Assembly: GCF_005503015.1 (NCBI RefSeq)
Contig: NZ_SCOL01000001.1
Span: forward strand, 2,170,001 to 2,234,000
Direction of reading: 5' to 3'
DNA: 64,000 bases
Origin: Bacillus sp. E(2018)
Lineage (GTDB): Bacteria; Bacillota; Bacilli; Bacillales; Fictibacillaceae
Part shown: one piece after another, positions 8,081 to 15,936 of the stretch
Numbering within the stretch: the first letter of the stretch is position 1
How the letters are laid out: each line of letters starts with the position of its first letter
The notes under the pieces: generated by a model
Seen by the model: the letters and a program-made list of their open reading frames with translations, nothing else
Database searches by the model: none
What the model was told of the DNA's origin: nothing
Made by a program: the position numbers and the translations under genes

Positions 8081-8932
8081 CTATCCTTGATTGGTTATAC
8101 TGTCTTGCCATTTTAGAGAACGATATTCTACCCATTTCAGTACGGCATCCGTTATTTTTCCTAAGACTGCAAATAGCAAGATGCTTGCAATTACCGTATC
8201 CGGTGAGTATGTGTTCTGACCTACCACGAGCAGATAACCTAGCCCTTCACTTGCCCCCATGAGCTCTGCCGCTACTACAAACATCCAGCCAAGCCCTAGT
8301 CCGCTACGCATACCCGTAATAAACGATGGTAATGCAGCAGGCAAGATAATGCGTTTTGTTAATTGGTATGGTGTGAGTTGATATATTCTACCGACCTCAA
8401 TGAGCTTACGATCCACACCTTGGATTCCTGCTACAATATTTAAATAGACAGGAAAGAATACACCTACTGCGATTAACGAAATCTTAGAAGGTTCGCCAAT
8501 CCCCATCCAAAGAATAAACAACGGTACCCATGCTAGGGATGGGATAGAACGAATGGCTTGAAACAACGGGTCTAAAAGTCTTTCTGCTGTTTTTGCATAA
8601 CCAACAATCGCACCGATCACAACCGCCGCTACCGTTCCAATCGCAAACCCTAAGAATACCCGGGTCAGTGTAATCGAGATATGGCCGAATAACGTTCCAT
8701 CTTGATACATACTAATGATTTTTTCTAAAATGACTGTTGGTGCAGGCAATAGGTGTGCAGCCAGAAGTCCGGTTCTAGCCGCAATTTCCCACGCTATTAA
8801 TAGAATGATTGGCAAGATAGAACCTATAAAGATACCTTTACCTAACCGAAATACACCTTTAGATGATGAGAGCTTTTGAGGGGAAGCTCTCTGTGCTACT
8901 TTCCACTTGTGTGTTTCAGAAATCATCGACAC
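8081..8932 (-). CDS. ABC transporter permease, sulfonate/nitrate/taurine type (SsuC-like)
   Basis: 283 residues with about six membrane segments and a cytosolic N-terminus. The EAA-type cytoplasmic loop (EVGRIYQLTPYQLTKRIILPAALP, residues about 180-203 in part) is the ATPase contact site of binding-protein-dependent permeases. It lies 15 bases upstream of the ATPase gene and 16 bases after the binding-protein gene, so the three form one transporter. Substrate not readable from the sequence. Confidence 0.92.
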   Translation of the reverse strand: MSMISETHKWKVAQRASPQKLSSSKGVFRLGKGIFIGSILPIILLIAWEIAARTGLLAAHLLPAPTVILEKIISMYQDGTLFGHISITLTRVFLGFAIGTVAAVVIGAIVGYAKTAERLLDPLFQAIRSIPSLAWVPLFILWMGIGEPSKISLIAVGVFFPVYLNIVAGIQGVDRKLIEVGRIYQLTPYQLTKRIILPAALPSFITGMRSGLGLGWMFVVAAELMGASEGLGYLLVVGQNTYSPDTVIASILLFAVLGKITDAVLKWVEYRSLKWQDSITNQG

Positions 8933-8948
8933 TTCCTCCTCTCTCTCC

Positions 8949-9938
8949 TTATTGGTTGATCACTTTTTCTGCAAACTTCGGATTAATTAATTTTTTTACA
9001 AGCTCTTCAATGTTCGTATCTTTTTTGACAATCTCTTCTTTTTGGAGAACTTCGCCTGCAGCCGATATAGCTTTTTCATGCTGTGATCCTGGAACAGGTT
9101 CCTCAAAGTTGTTTCGTTGCAGTTGTTTTTTTGCGACATCTTCTTTAATCCCCGCTTCTTCAGATAAAAGTTTTGTTGCTTCCTCTGGATTTTCAATCGT
9201 CCATTTTCTCGCTTTTTCGTATAGTTCAATCACTTGTTCTACTTGCTGCGGATGGTTCTTTGCAAATTCAGAGCGTACGTTTAACGTGCCATACGTATTA
9301 AAATCTGGATTGCGATAAATGTATTTCGCACCTGATTCAACTTCTGTTCTAGCCATATGCGGATCTAACCCAGCCCAAGCATCCACTTGCCCTTTTAGAA
9401 GTGCGTTCGCTCCATCAGCATGTTGCAGATTTACGATTTGTACATCTTTTGCAGAAAGGCCGGCATCTGCAAGTGCTCGGAGTAAAAAGATGTGCGGATC
9501 AGTACCAAACGTTGCCGCTACTTTTTTGCCTTTCAGATCCTTTACATCTTTAATCGTCGATCCGTCTGCAGCTACAAGTGCTGTCCATTCTGGCTGAGAA
9601 TAGATATATACGGATTCTATCGGAGCACCTTTATCTTTTGCGATTAAAGCTGCAGCACCAGCTGTTGATCCAAAATCAACGCTATCTGAATTCAAAAACT
9701 CCAGCGCTTTGTTACTTCCTTGACTTTGAACCCATTCTATTTCAATCCCTTCTTTTTTGAACGTTTCTTCTGCCCAACCGAATTTTTTAAGTGCTAGACT
9801 TGTTGGAGAGTAAAAGGCATAATCTAGTCTAATCTTATCCGGCTTTTCTCCTTCTTTAGCACCGCTGGAACAGCCTGCTAACACTAAAGCGCCAGCTATG
9901 CTTAAAGCCAGTGCTGCTTTCTGCCAAATTCTCAACAT
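8949..9938 (-). CDS. Substrate-binding lipoprotein, sulfonate/nitrate/taurine ABC transporter (SsuA-like)
   Basis: 329 residues. A signal peptide with lipobox LVLAGC (Cys about 23) anchors it to the outer face of the membrane. The mature part has the SsuA/TauA/NMT1 arrangement (DFGSTAGAAALIAKDKGAP, GKKVAATFGTDPHIFLLRAL, GQVDAWAGLDPHMA). It delivers substrate to the permease encoded next. It is the second gene of the operon, 98 bases after metY. Aliphatic sulfonates are the usual ligand, but other small anionic or sulfur compounds are possible. Confidence 0.9.
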   Translation of the reverse strand: MLRIWQKAALALSIAGALVLAGCSSGAKEGEKPDKIRLDYAFYSPTSLALKKFGWAEETFKKEGIEIEWVQSQGSNKALEFLNSDSVDFGSTAGAAALIAKDKGAPIESVYIYSQPEWTALVAADGSTIKDVKDLKGKKVAATFGTDPHIFLLRALADAGLSAKDVQIVNLQHADGANALLKGQVDAWAGLDPHMARTEVESGAKYIYRNPDFNTYGTLNVRSEFAKNHPQQVEQVIELYEKARKWTIENPEEATKLLSEEAGIKEDVAKKQLQRNNFEEPVPGSQHEKAISAAGEVLQKEEIVKKDTNIEELVKKLINPKFAEKVINQ

Positions 9939-10036
9939 GTATTTCCCTCCACGTTTCTCTCTTTTTGTATGGCTATTTTTGCGTGTTTCTCCTGAAAATA
10001 GTTGATTCCCAGTAGCTCACTTTTCAATCTCTATTT

Positions 10037-11827
10037 TTAAAGTTCACACGCATATGTTGAAATGGTTCCTCTTAATCGCTGTGCTTCTTTATACGTACAT
10101 CTGTTATGCACCACATCAATCCCGGCTTCTTTCGCAATTCTTGCTGCTTCTGGCGAGATGACACCTTCTTGCAACCAGAACACTTTCGGCTGTGTGATCG
10201 CCGCTTCTTTTGCAAGTTCAATCGCTGCTTCTGGACTTCTAAACACTTGAACCACATCGATCGGAAACGGGATGGATTTTAAATCTGGATATGCTTTTTC
10301 ATCTAGCACTTCTGTTTCTCTTGGATTAACCGGAACAATCTTATAACCAAGACGCTGCATTTTTCTGGCTAATCGATGGCTTGGTCTAGCAGGGTTAGAA
10401 CTGAGTCCAACGATTGCTAGTGTCTTCGGACGTTGATTTTCCTGACCATTCTCGACTGCTCGATACAATGAAGATTGCAATGCCCAACGAATGACACCTT
10501 CATCGTTAATCGTGATTTCTGTTTTATCCGATCCTATTCCTGTTGCCGTTTGTATCGCGCGATCGAGATCATTCGTAAGATCCTTTACCGATTCAAGTCC
10601 GATCGATAGCCGAATCAGTTCTTCTGTTACGCCTGTTGCTACTAATTCGTCTCCGCTCAGTTGCTGATGAGTGGTTGAAGCAGGGTGGATAATCAATGAT
10701 TTCGCATCACCAACATTTGCAACATGAGACCATAATGAAATATTGTTGATGACCTTACGTCCTGCATCACGCCCGCCTTTGATTCCAAAGTTTACGATTG
10801 AACCAAAACCATTGCTTAAATATTTTTTAGCAAGCTCATGACTTCTGTGCGAAGAAAGACCAGGATATGAAACCCAATCTACCGCTGGATGTTTTTCCAG
10901 ATATTCCGCTACTTCTTGTGCGTTCTTCGCATGTTTTTCCACTCGTAGATGCAGTGTTTCTAAACCTTGTAGAAGGAGAAATGCATTGTGTGGACTCAAA
11001 CATGCCCCGAAATCTCTTAACAACTGTACGCGTAATTTAGTCGCAAAAGCTAATGTCCCAAAATCATTTGCGTATCTTAGTCCGTTATAACTGTTATCCG
11101 GCTCGGTGAATCCTGGGTATTTCTCTGAGTTCCAATTAAAGCGTCCTCCATCCACCACAACACCGCCAATTGCTGTTCCATGTCCGCCGATCCACTTTGT
11201 TGCTGAGTGGATGACGATATCTGCTCCAAAGCTTATTGGTTTTGTTACATATGGCGTTGCAAACGTATTATCGATTATTAGAGGGACACCGTTCTCATGT
11301 GCAATATCTGCAACCGCCTCAATATCTAAAACATTAAGACTGGGGTTGCCGATCGTTTCAGCAAAAAATGCTTTCGTGTTTGGAGTAACCGCTTTTCTGA
11401 AATTCTCTGGGTCCTCTGCGTCCACAAACTTTACGTTAATTCCGTATTTCGGAAGAGTAGTAGAAAATAGGTTGTACGTTCCTCCGTATAGATTCGTAGC
11501 TGCAATAATTTCATCTCCTGCATGTGCGATGTTTAAGACGGCAAGCGCGATTGCTGACATTCCAGAAGAAGTAGCTACAGCTGCAACCCCATCTTCTAGA
11601 AGTGCAACCCTTTTCTCAAAAACATCTACCGTTGGATTTCCGATTCGGCTATAGATATTTCCTGGCTCGTCAAGTGCGAATAGGCTCTGCGCATGGTCTG
11701 TATCAGAAAAAACATAAGAAGTAGTTTGGTAGACAGGCACTGCTCGTGAACCTGTCGTTGGGTCTGGCGCTTGGCCTCCGTGTAGTAGCAATGTTTCAAT
11801 ATCGTATCCATCAAAAGATTTTGTCAT
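10037..11827 (-). CDS. metY: O-acetylhomoserine sulfhydrylase fused to a CoA-binding domain
   Basis: 596 residues against about 430 for plain MetY. Residues 1-430 are a Cys/Met-metabolism PLP enzyme: YSRIGNPT (60-66), TSSGMSAI, and the PLP lysine K211 in SATKWIGGHGT. Reaction: O-acetylhomoserine plus sulfide to homocysteine plus acetate. After a linker (430-467) residues about 468-594 form a CoA_binding (YccU-like Rossmann) domain: TLAIVGLSSNPARPSHRLA, YKIVPVNP, DVVQVFRSPE, VFWLQEGV, VVHNRC. The frame is open throughout, so this is a real fusion and not a join of two genes. The add-on may sense acyl-CoA, inferred from its fold only. First gene after the SAM riboswitch. Confidence 0.95.
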   Translation of the reverse strand: MTKSFDGYDIETLLLHGGQAPDPTTGSRAVPVYQTTSYVFSDTDHAQSLFALDEPGNIYSRIGNPTVDVFEKRVALLEDGVAAVATSSGMSAIALAVLNIAHAGDEIIAATNLYGGTYNLFSTTLPKYGINVKFVDAEDPENFRKAVTPNTKAFFAETIGNPSLNVLDIEAVADIAHENGVPLIIDNTFATPYVTKPISFGADIVIHSATKWIGGHGTAIGGVVVDGGRFNWNSEKYPGFTEPDNSYNGLRYANDFGTLAFATKLRVQLLRDFGACLSPHNAFLLLQGLETLHLRVEKHAKNAQEVAEYLEKHPAVDWVSYPGLSSHRSHELAKKYLSNGFGSIVNFGIKGGRDAGRKVINNISLWSHVANVGDAKSLIIHPASTTHQQLSGDELVATGVTEELIRLSIGLESVKDLTNDLDRAIQTATGIGSDKTEITINDEGVIRWALQSSLYRAVENGQENQRPKTLAIVGLSSNPARPSHRLARKMQRLGYKIVPVNPRETEVLDEKAYPDLKSIPFPIDVVQVFRSPEAAIELAKEAAITQPKVFWLQEGVISPEAARIAKEAGIDVVHNRCTYKEAQRLRGTISTYACEL

Positions 11828-11969
11828 TATAATCGCTCCTTATTATTCAAATTAAATCTATAGGAAAACTAGGGATAAAGTTTAATGCTTTTCCCTTTTG
11901 CTATATTCAATTTTAAAAATGAAATAAGTGACTTAGTGATGTTTGTACATGAAGTATGATAAGGGGAAA

Positions 11970-12128
11970 AAAGAAAAACCCCCTTCCTAAGAAGAGGGTT
12001 TTGGTCCTCCTCTTATCTTTCAGATCAAAAAAAGATCTGTAGGAATTGGCACCTTTCCAAACCAAATGTGGTTTGTTGGTTGCCGGGCTTCATCGGGCCT
12101 AGTCCCTCCGCCTCTCTGGATAAGAGAT
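11970..12128 (-). promoter_or_regulatory. SAM-I (S-box) riboswitch with intrinsic terminator
   Basis: On the minus strand the aptamer (about 12128-12010) opens with CUCUUAUCCAGAGAGG, then GACUAGGCCCGAUGAAGCCC and GGCAACC, the conserved S-box core. It is closed by GAUAAGAG pairing with the opening strand. It is followed by an AAAACCCTC/GAGGGGG-type hairpin and T-run at 11974-12003 (terminator). Family knowledge: SAM binding stabilises the aptamer and lets the terminator form, shutting off transcription when SAM is plentiful. It lies 142 bases upstream of metY and should control the whole run to hom. Confidence 0.96.
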
Positions 12129-12184
12129 ATTCAAATTATGTTTAACACATTAACGTGCTGATGTTTGTTTTGTTCTTGAATAGG

Positions 12185-12214
12185 ATTATAGAGTAAGATG
12201 TTTTAAAAAGTCAA
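12185..12214 (-). promoter_or_regulatory. Sigma-A promoter of the S-box operon
   Basis: TTGACT (12214-12209), an 18-base spacer, then TATAAT (12190-12185) on the minus strand. The expected start site near 12178 leaves about 50 bases before the aptamer. Confidence 0.7.
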
Positions 12215-12302
12215 CCGTTTTTTGAAAAATCATAAAAGTAATACAATTGAATGAGTGTTCAACTGTCAGCTTTGAATTAAGATTATGCCCATGCTATGCC
12301 GA

Positions 12303-13412
12303 TTATGCTAACTTTGTTCCACTTTTTTCATCTAACCATTGAAACTCTTCGATTTTTTTTACAAGTAACGTTATCCGATTGGCAATGGCTTCTCTTTCTC
12401 CGTAACGAATTTTCTGTTCAGAGGTTAATTCATCAGACTGAAGCAGGTGCCAATGCATTACAGTTAGATCCGTAAGTTGAATAAATTCCTCTTGTTTCAC
12501 TCGACGCTTTACAGCTAGATCTCCATTAGAGTAACCTTCTAAAAATCCGTCAGCTATTCGTTTCAAACGGTCTTCAAAGCGATCAAATTCATGTCGCGCA
12601 TAACGGGGTGCATTAAAAAATGTCGGAAACAAGGTGCGATAATTATTAAGAAAATTCCCTGCTAGTGAATCACCACTATATAAGATTGGTACAGGATCGA
12701 TTAAACAGACCGTACCATCTGAATGCAGCAATATATTCTCTGGAGATGTATCTTGGTTAGTCAGTACAACCGTATGATCCGCAATCTCTCTATCCTCCAT
12801 ACAGTTTTGAAGATCAATCAAAGTTGATGGAGAAATAGAACCATCAAAAGTATCAATAAACTTTTGAAAATCATCTATGTATTCCTTGTTTTCTTCTTTC
12901 ATAGATTCTGAAACATCAGAATGAAATTTTCCTTCAATTTGTTTCCCGTTCCATGAGAGATAACCGAACCCTTTTAAATCATGTTTTGCAGCATTCATCT
13001 TTCGAAAGAACTCACCAAGTTCCGCTCCAATATGAAATGCTTCTACAGCCGTTAGTTGATCGAGCTTGATCGCTTTTCCTGCATAAGACTCTACCGTAAA
13101 CGTTCTGTCTTTTTCCACGTGGTAATTGAAAAAATCAGGGCAGATTCCTGGTTTAACTTGGTTAGCTAGCTCATAGTATGCTCTGGTCCCTGCATATTCT
13201 GAGTGAATTGCTTCTTCATCGAACTCAACGTTCCTCCCGTAAGCCTCTCCTTTTGGAAAACGTACGACCACAGCATCCCCAGTGCGCAGCTGAACAGAAT
13301 AAGCAAGATGCCAAGCTCCTTCACCTAAATATTGAACCTGAGTCGGATCTTTAAGTTCTTCTAACCCACTTTTTTGCAGTGCATAATCAATCAAGTCAAA
13401 TGTCTCTTTCAT
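12303..13412 (-). CDS. Aminoglycoside phosphotransferase (APH)-fold kinase-like protein
   Basis: 369 residues from an ATG at 13412 with GAGGAA upstream; the frame extends to 13493 but without a ribosome site. It shows a glycine-rich start (YLGEGAWHLAYSV), an RFPKGE lysine, a catalytic-loop-like block with D221 and N226 (VLTNQDTSPENIL) and a metal-binding D239 (CLIDPVP). The APH/choline-kinase HGDxxxxN histidine is replaced by Asn. These enzymes phosphorylate small hydroxyl compounds; the substrate is unknown. It is transcribed alone, away from the repeat array at 13575. Confidence 0.75.
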   Translation of the reverse strand: MKETFDLIDYALQKSGLEELKDPTQVQYLGEGAWHLAYSVQLRTGDAVVVRFPKGEAYGRNVEFDEEAIHSEYAGTRAYYELANQVKPGICPDFFNYHVEKDRTFTVESYAGKAIKLDQLTAVEAFHIGAELGEFFRKMNAAKHDLKGFGYLSWNGKQIEGKFHSDVSESMKEENKEYIDDFQKFIDTFDGSISPSTLIDLQNCMEDREIADHTVVLTNQDTSPENILLHSDGTVCLIDPVPILYSGDSLAGNFLNNYRTLFPTFFNAPRYARHEFDRFEDRLKRIADGFLEGYSNGDLAVKRRVKQEEFIQLTDLTVMHWHLLQSDELTSEQKIRYGEREAIANRITLLVKKIEEFQWLDEKSGTKLA

Positions 13413-13574
13413 AAGAAGTTCCTCTTTCTGAAATTGAAGATACGTTACATGAAACATATATTCGATATATGTCGAAAAAAATCCTTTTTTCATAGATTTC
13501 CTTGTAGGTCTGAAGGCTTATGGAGGAGGAATGAAAGGAGTTGGAGGTGAAATTTTTACGGAGCTGGCCATGAT

Positions 13575-13704
13575 TGGCGCTCGTATTTTTCATATGGCGC
13601 TCGTATTTTTCATATGGCGCTCGTATTTTTCATATGGCGCTCGTATTTTTCATATGGCGCTCGTATTTTTCATATGGCGCTCGTATTTTTCATATGGCGC
13701 TCGT
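13575..13704. repeat. Perfect 20-bp tandem array, 6.5 copies (locus 2)
   Basis: Six identical units TGGCGCTCGTATTTTTCATA starting at 13575, 13595, 13615, 13635, 13655 and 13675, plus a half unit ending at 13704. No base differs among copies. The last half unit (GGCGCTCGT) forms the left arm of the hairpin at 13699-13733. It shares the 20-bp period and GCTCG core with the clusters at 3061 and 48531. Because 20 is not a multiple of three, all plus-strand frames stay open through it, which makes false ORFs. Confidence 0.97.
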
Positions 13705-13738
13705 CCAGCATGCTTGTCAGCCGCTGGACGAGCTTTTT
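13699..13738 (+). terminator. Strong plus-strand hairpin terminator at the end of the tandem array
   Basis: GCTCGTCCAGC (13699-13709) pairs perfectly with GCTGGACGAGC (13723-13733), 11 pairs, followed by TTTTT. No plus-strand gene precedes it, yet it is a textbook plus-strand terminator. Confidence 0.75.
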
Positions 13739-13766
13739 CAAGGGTCTTACAAAGCTCCCATTATCA

Positions 13767-14414
13767 TCAATCTACATATGTGACGATATCTTCAACTGCT
13801 TTTCTTGCAAGTTTTTTTGGTTGATCTTGTGGATGCCCCAGTGAAATTACCATGTTGATCTGCTTCTTAGCAGGAATTTCTAAAAAGTCGCGAATAGCAT
13901 CTTGCGCCAACAGAACTGGGCCAGTCATCGGACAGGTGCCAAGTCCACGCGCATGGGCTGCAAGCATCAAGTTTTGAATCGCTAAGCAACTGCTCTTGAT
14001 TCCTTCCTCTTCCCACACAGATTCTTCCGCAAGTTCAATTGGATCAAAGATTTTTTCACGAAACTTAGACTCGTAAGGAGTCGCTAAACAGATGATCAAT
14101 ACGGGTGCTCCAGAGAATGCTGTCGCATACGGACCAAAAGAGCGCGTCAGCAATTTTGCTTCCTTCGTTTTGCCGTTCTCTTCGGCCTTTGCTGCCAATT
14201 TATGAATAGCTTCCCATGTCATCTCTTCGATTTTCTTTACTTTATCTTTGTTTCGGATCACAATAAATTCCCACGTTTGTGAATTCGTATCGCTCGGAGC
14301 GTAACGTGCGCAATCCATGATTTCATAAATGTCTTCTACAGCAACCGCTTGATCCGTAAACTTTCGGACACTTCTTCTGCCGTGCACGATTTCTTTAAAA
14401 TCTTCGTATTTCAT
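13767..14414 (-). CDS. Nitroreductase-family FMN oxidoreductase
   Basis: 215 residues from an ATG at 14414 with GAGGAG seven bases upstream. It starts with the family FMN-phosphate motif HGRRSVRKFTD, has YAPSDTNSQTWEFIVI in the middle, and ends with AHARGLGTCPMTGP and GHPQD. Members are dimeric FMN enzymes that reduce nitro compounds, quinones or flavins with NAD(P)H; the natural substrate is not predictable. The unit has its own sigma-A promoter and is transcribed toward the 20-bp array. Confidence 0.9.
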   Translation of the reverse strand: MKYEDFKEIVHGRRSVRKFTDQAVAVEDIYEIMDCARYAPSDTNSQTWEFIVIRNKDKVKKIEEMTWEAIHKLAAKAEENGKTKEAKLLTRSFGPYATAFSGAPVLIICLATPYESKFREKIFDPIELAEESVWEEEGIKSSCLAIQNLMLAAHARGLGTCPMTGPVLLAQDAIRDFLEIPAKKQINMVISLGHPQDQPKKLARKAVEDIVTYVD

Positions 14415-14454
14415 GATTGTCTCCTCTAGCACATGTATTGGATTTTCTATATGT

Positions 14455-14483
14455 ATTATACAAAAGATTGGAACTCTCTACAA
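14455..14483 (-). promoter_or_regulatory. Sigma-A promoter of the nitroreductase gene
   Basis: TTGTAG (14483-14478), a 17-base spacer, then TATAAT (14460-14455) on the minus strand, about 40 bases before the start codon. Confidence 0.65.
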
Positions 14484-14490
14484 AATACGT

Positions 14491-14520
14491 AAAAGAACAG
14501 TGCCTATTTTGCACTGTTCT
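14491..14520 (-). terminator. Terminator overlapping the end of the 74-aa membrane protein gene
   Basis: AGAACAGTGC (14494-14503) and GCACTGTTCT (14511-14520) form a ten-pair stem; on the minus strand TTTT follows. One arm lies within the last codons. Confidence 0.7.
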
Positions 14521-14728
14521 CTGTTGCTTCTCTATCTTTTTTCGTTTTAATTCTTAATCCGATCAGGATGAGTGAAGCTCCCAATAATACGCTTACGATA
14601 TGGATCGGATCCATATTAAGAGACTCTCTTTGAACATTTAACCTCTCTACATACATTCCAAGCAGATAAGTACTGATCAGAACGATTATCCCAGCGGTAA
14701 TGAGTCCGGCCTTCACATATGGCTTCAT
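14504..14728 (-). CDS. Small two-helix membrane protein, unknown function
   Basis: 74 residues from an ATG with GGAGAAGGTGG upstream. Two hydrophobic segments (about residues 6-26 and 43-60) are followed by a charged tail (KTKKDREATENSAK). No recognisable domain. A monocistronic unit ending in its own terminator. Confidence 0.7.
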   Translation of the reverse strand: MKPYVKAGLITAGIIVLISTYLLGMYVERLNVQRESLNMDPIHIVSVLLGASLILIGLRIKTKKDREATENSAK

Positions 14729-14813
14729 GGAAAAACCACCTTCTCCCTTTTACATATAACTTATTCTTAGGAAAAGATAGAATACCTTTATTCTTTAAAA
14801 ACAAATTTGCTAA

Positions 14814-15335
14814 CTAATTGGCTTTTGCAAGATTCATCTTTTTTTCGACGAAAGAACGCACTTCCTCTTCTGCTTTTTTCTTGATTACAAATTCTATATA
14901 TCGTTCACCTGTATGAAACCGAACTAACCCCCACGTCGGATATCCTGGATTTTCAGCTTGAATCCCAGTAATCCAATCCACTGAATCAATCTGATGCCAA
15001 TCATAAAACTTCGTAGCCGAAACAACGCCCTTCTTACCGATCGCACCTCGCCAAATTTGTGTAAAATAAAGCAGTGTGAGAAACACCACTAAACATATCA
15101 TTAAAATATTGACTGGCATTGAAAGTTTCAACAAACCAAATCCCTGTGTGATAATCACCACAATCATAATCTCATGAGTCCAAAAATTCTTCTGCGTATA
15201 TTCTCCACTATAAGAAAGACCATAGACAGGAATTGCTCTTTTTTTGTCTTTCACATTTTTCAATAGGTAGTAAACGGCTGCAATAATTCCTAACACGATT
15301 AAGAATCCAAAAAACACATTTAAGAAAAGTTCCAT
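14814..15335 (-). CDS. Membrane protein with C-terminal PH-like region, unknown function
   Basis: 173 residues from the ATG at 15335 (GGGGTG upstream); an in-frame ATG at 15365 lacks a ribosome site. One helix lies at the N-terminus (about 4-26) and two more at about 60-100. The soluble part (FYDWHQIDSVDWITG, YIEFVIKKKAEEEVRSFVEKKM) resembles the small PH-like domains of bacterial membrane proteins such as DUF5673, a weak match. Function unknown. Confidence 0.6.
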   Translation of the reverse strand: MELFLNVFFGFLIVLGIIAAVYYLLKNVKDKKRAIPVYGLSYSGEYTQKNFWTHEIMIVVIITQGFGLLKLSMPVNILMICLVVFLTLLYFTQIWRGAIGKKGVVSATKFYDWHQIDSVDWITGIQAENPGYPTWGLVRFHTGERYIEFVIKKKAEEEVRSFVEKKMNLAKAN

Positions 15336-15401
15336 GTTTAAACACCCCACGTATCTTATATACATTAATACGTATGAAGAATGGAAAAAGTTTCAAATAA
15401 G

Positions 15402-15427
15402 TAAAAAGACACCTTTTAAAAGGTGCC
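15402..15427 (-). terminator. Terminator of the stress-protein gene
   Basis: CACCTTTT and AAAAGGTG (15410-15425) form a stem; on the minus strand TTTTT follows. Confidence 0.7.
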
Positions 15428-15440
15428 TTCGAATCTACCT

Positions 15441-15872
15441 TTATTTTCGTTCTACCATAACTAAGATCTTGCCATCTTGTAAATCCTGCATATATCTCTC
15501 TGCATCACTTTCGGAAACATCCATGTTTTGAAGAATTTCTTTCATATCCGCTTCATCGTGATCAAACATCGAAGCAAAAGGTCCAGCTGCCAGAAGTGGT
15601 CCGACACCTGGTACTCCGAGTCCAGGAACGGCAATCCCTCCGCCGATACCTGTTAGAAAACCTGCAATTGTACCGTATGTCGCACTGTCTGCATCATCTT
15701 CTGTGATCTTTCTTTCGTTTACATGAGTTTCGTCTGCAACATGATCAACCATCTCATCATCTTTCGCAACGATTGAAATATCTGATGGATGATATCCTTT
15801 TTCCACCAATGCTTTAATTGCGCCAACTGCTTCTTCTTCTTTTAAATATGTACCGATAATATCTTTTTTCAT
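15441..15872 (-). CDS. General stress protein, YflT/GS17M-like
   Basis: 143 residues from the ATG at 15872 (GGAGG eight bases upstream). The N-terminal half has the general-stress-protein-17M pattern (IGTYLKEEEAVGAIKALVEKG, then DISIVAKDD). A Gly/Pro-rich hydrophobic stretch at about residues 70-100 (TIAGFLTGIGGGIAVPGLGV) and an acidic C-terminus follow. Family knowledge: members in Bacillus belong to the sigma-B regulon with no known biochemical activity. A sigma-B type promoter lies 35-60 bases upstream, which supports the call. Confidence 0.85.
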   Translation of the reverse strand: MKKDIIGTYLKEEEAVGAIKALVEKGYHPSDISIVAKDDEMVDHVADETHVNERKITEDDADSATYGTIAGFLTGIGGGIAVPGLGVPGVGPLLAAGPFASMFDHDEADMKEILQNMDVSESDAERYMQDLQDGKILVMVERK

Positions 15873-15905
15873 TTGGTTTCCCTCCAAACGGTTCTTTACA
15901 AGTAG

Positions 15906-15931
15906 GTTCCCCTGTTAAGCATTTTTTAAAC
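15906..15931 (-). promoter_or_regulatory. Sigma-B-type promoter of the stress-protein gene
   Basis: GTTTAA (15931-15926), a 14-base spacer, then GGGAAC (15911-15906) on the minus strand; the consensus is GTTTAA-N12-14-GGGWAT. Its position fits the stress-protein gene starting at 15872. Confidence 0.65.
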
Positions 15932-15936
15932 GGTAC

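Noticed and set aside
8863..9318. Plus-strand 151-codon ORF opposite the transporter lipoprotein
   Set aside because: Low-complexity Ser/Phe-rich shadow of the lipoprotein and permease genes.
11106..11654. Plus-strand 182-codon ORF opposite metY
   Set aside because: Shadow frame of metY; no start signal or domain.
13531..13844. Plus-strand ORFs across the perfect 20-bp array, one with an SD-like start at 13531
   Set aside because: The open frames are a product of the repeat (20 is not a multiple of three and the unit has no stop in any plus frame); peptides such as FFIWRSYFSYGARIFHMAL are low-complexity with no family likeness.
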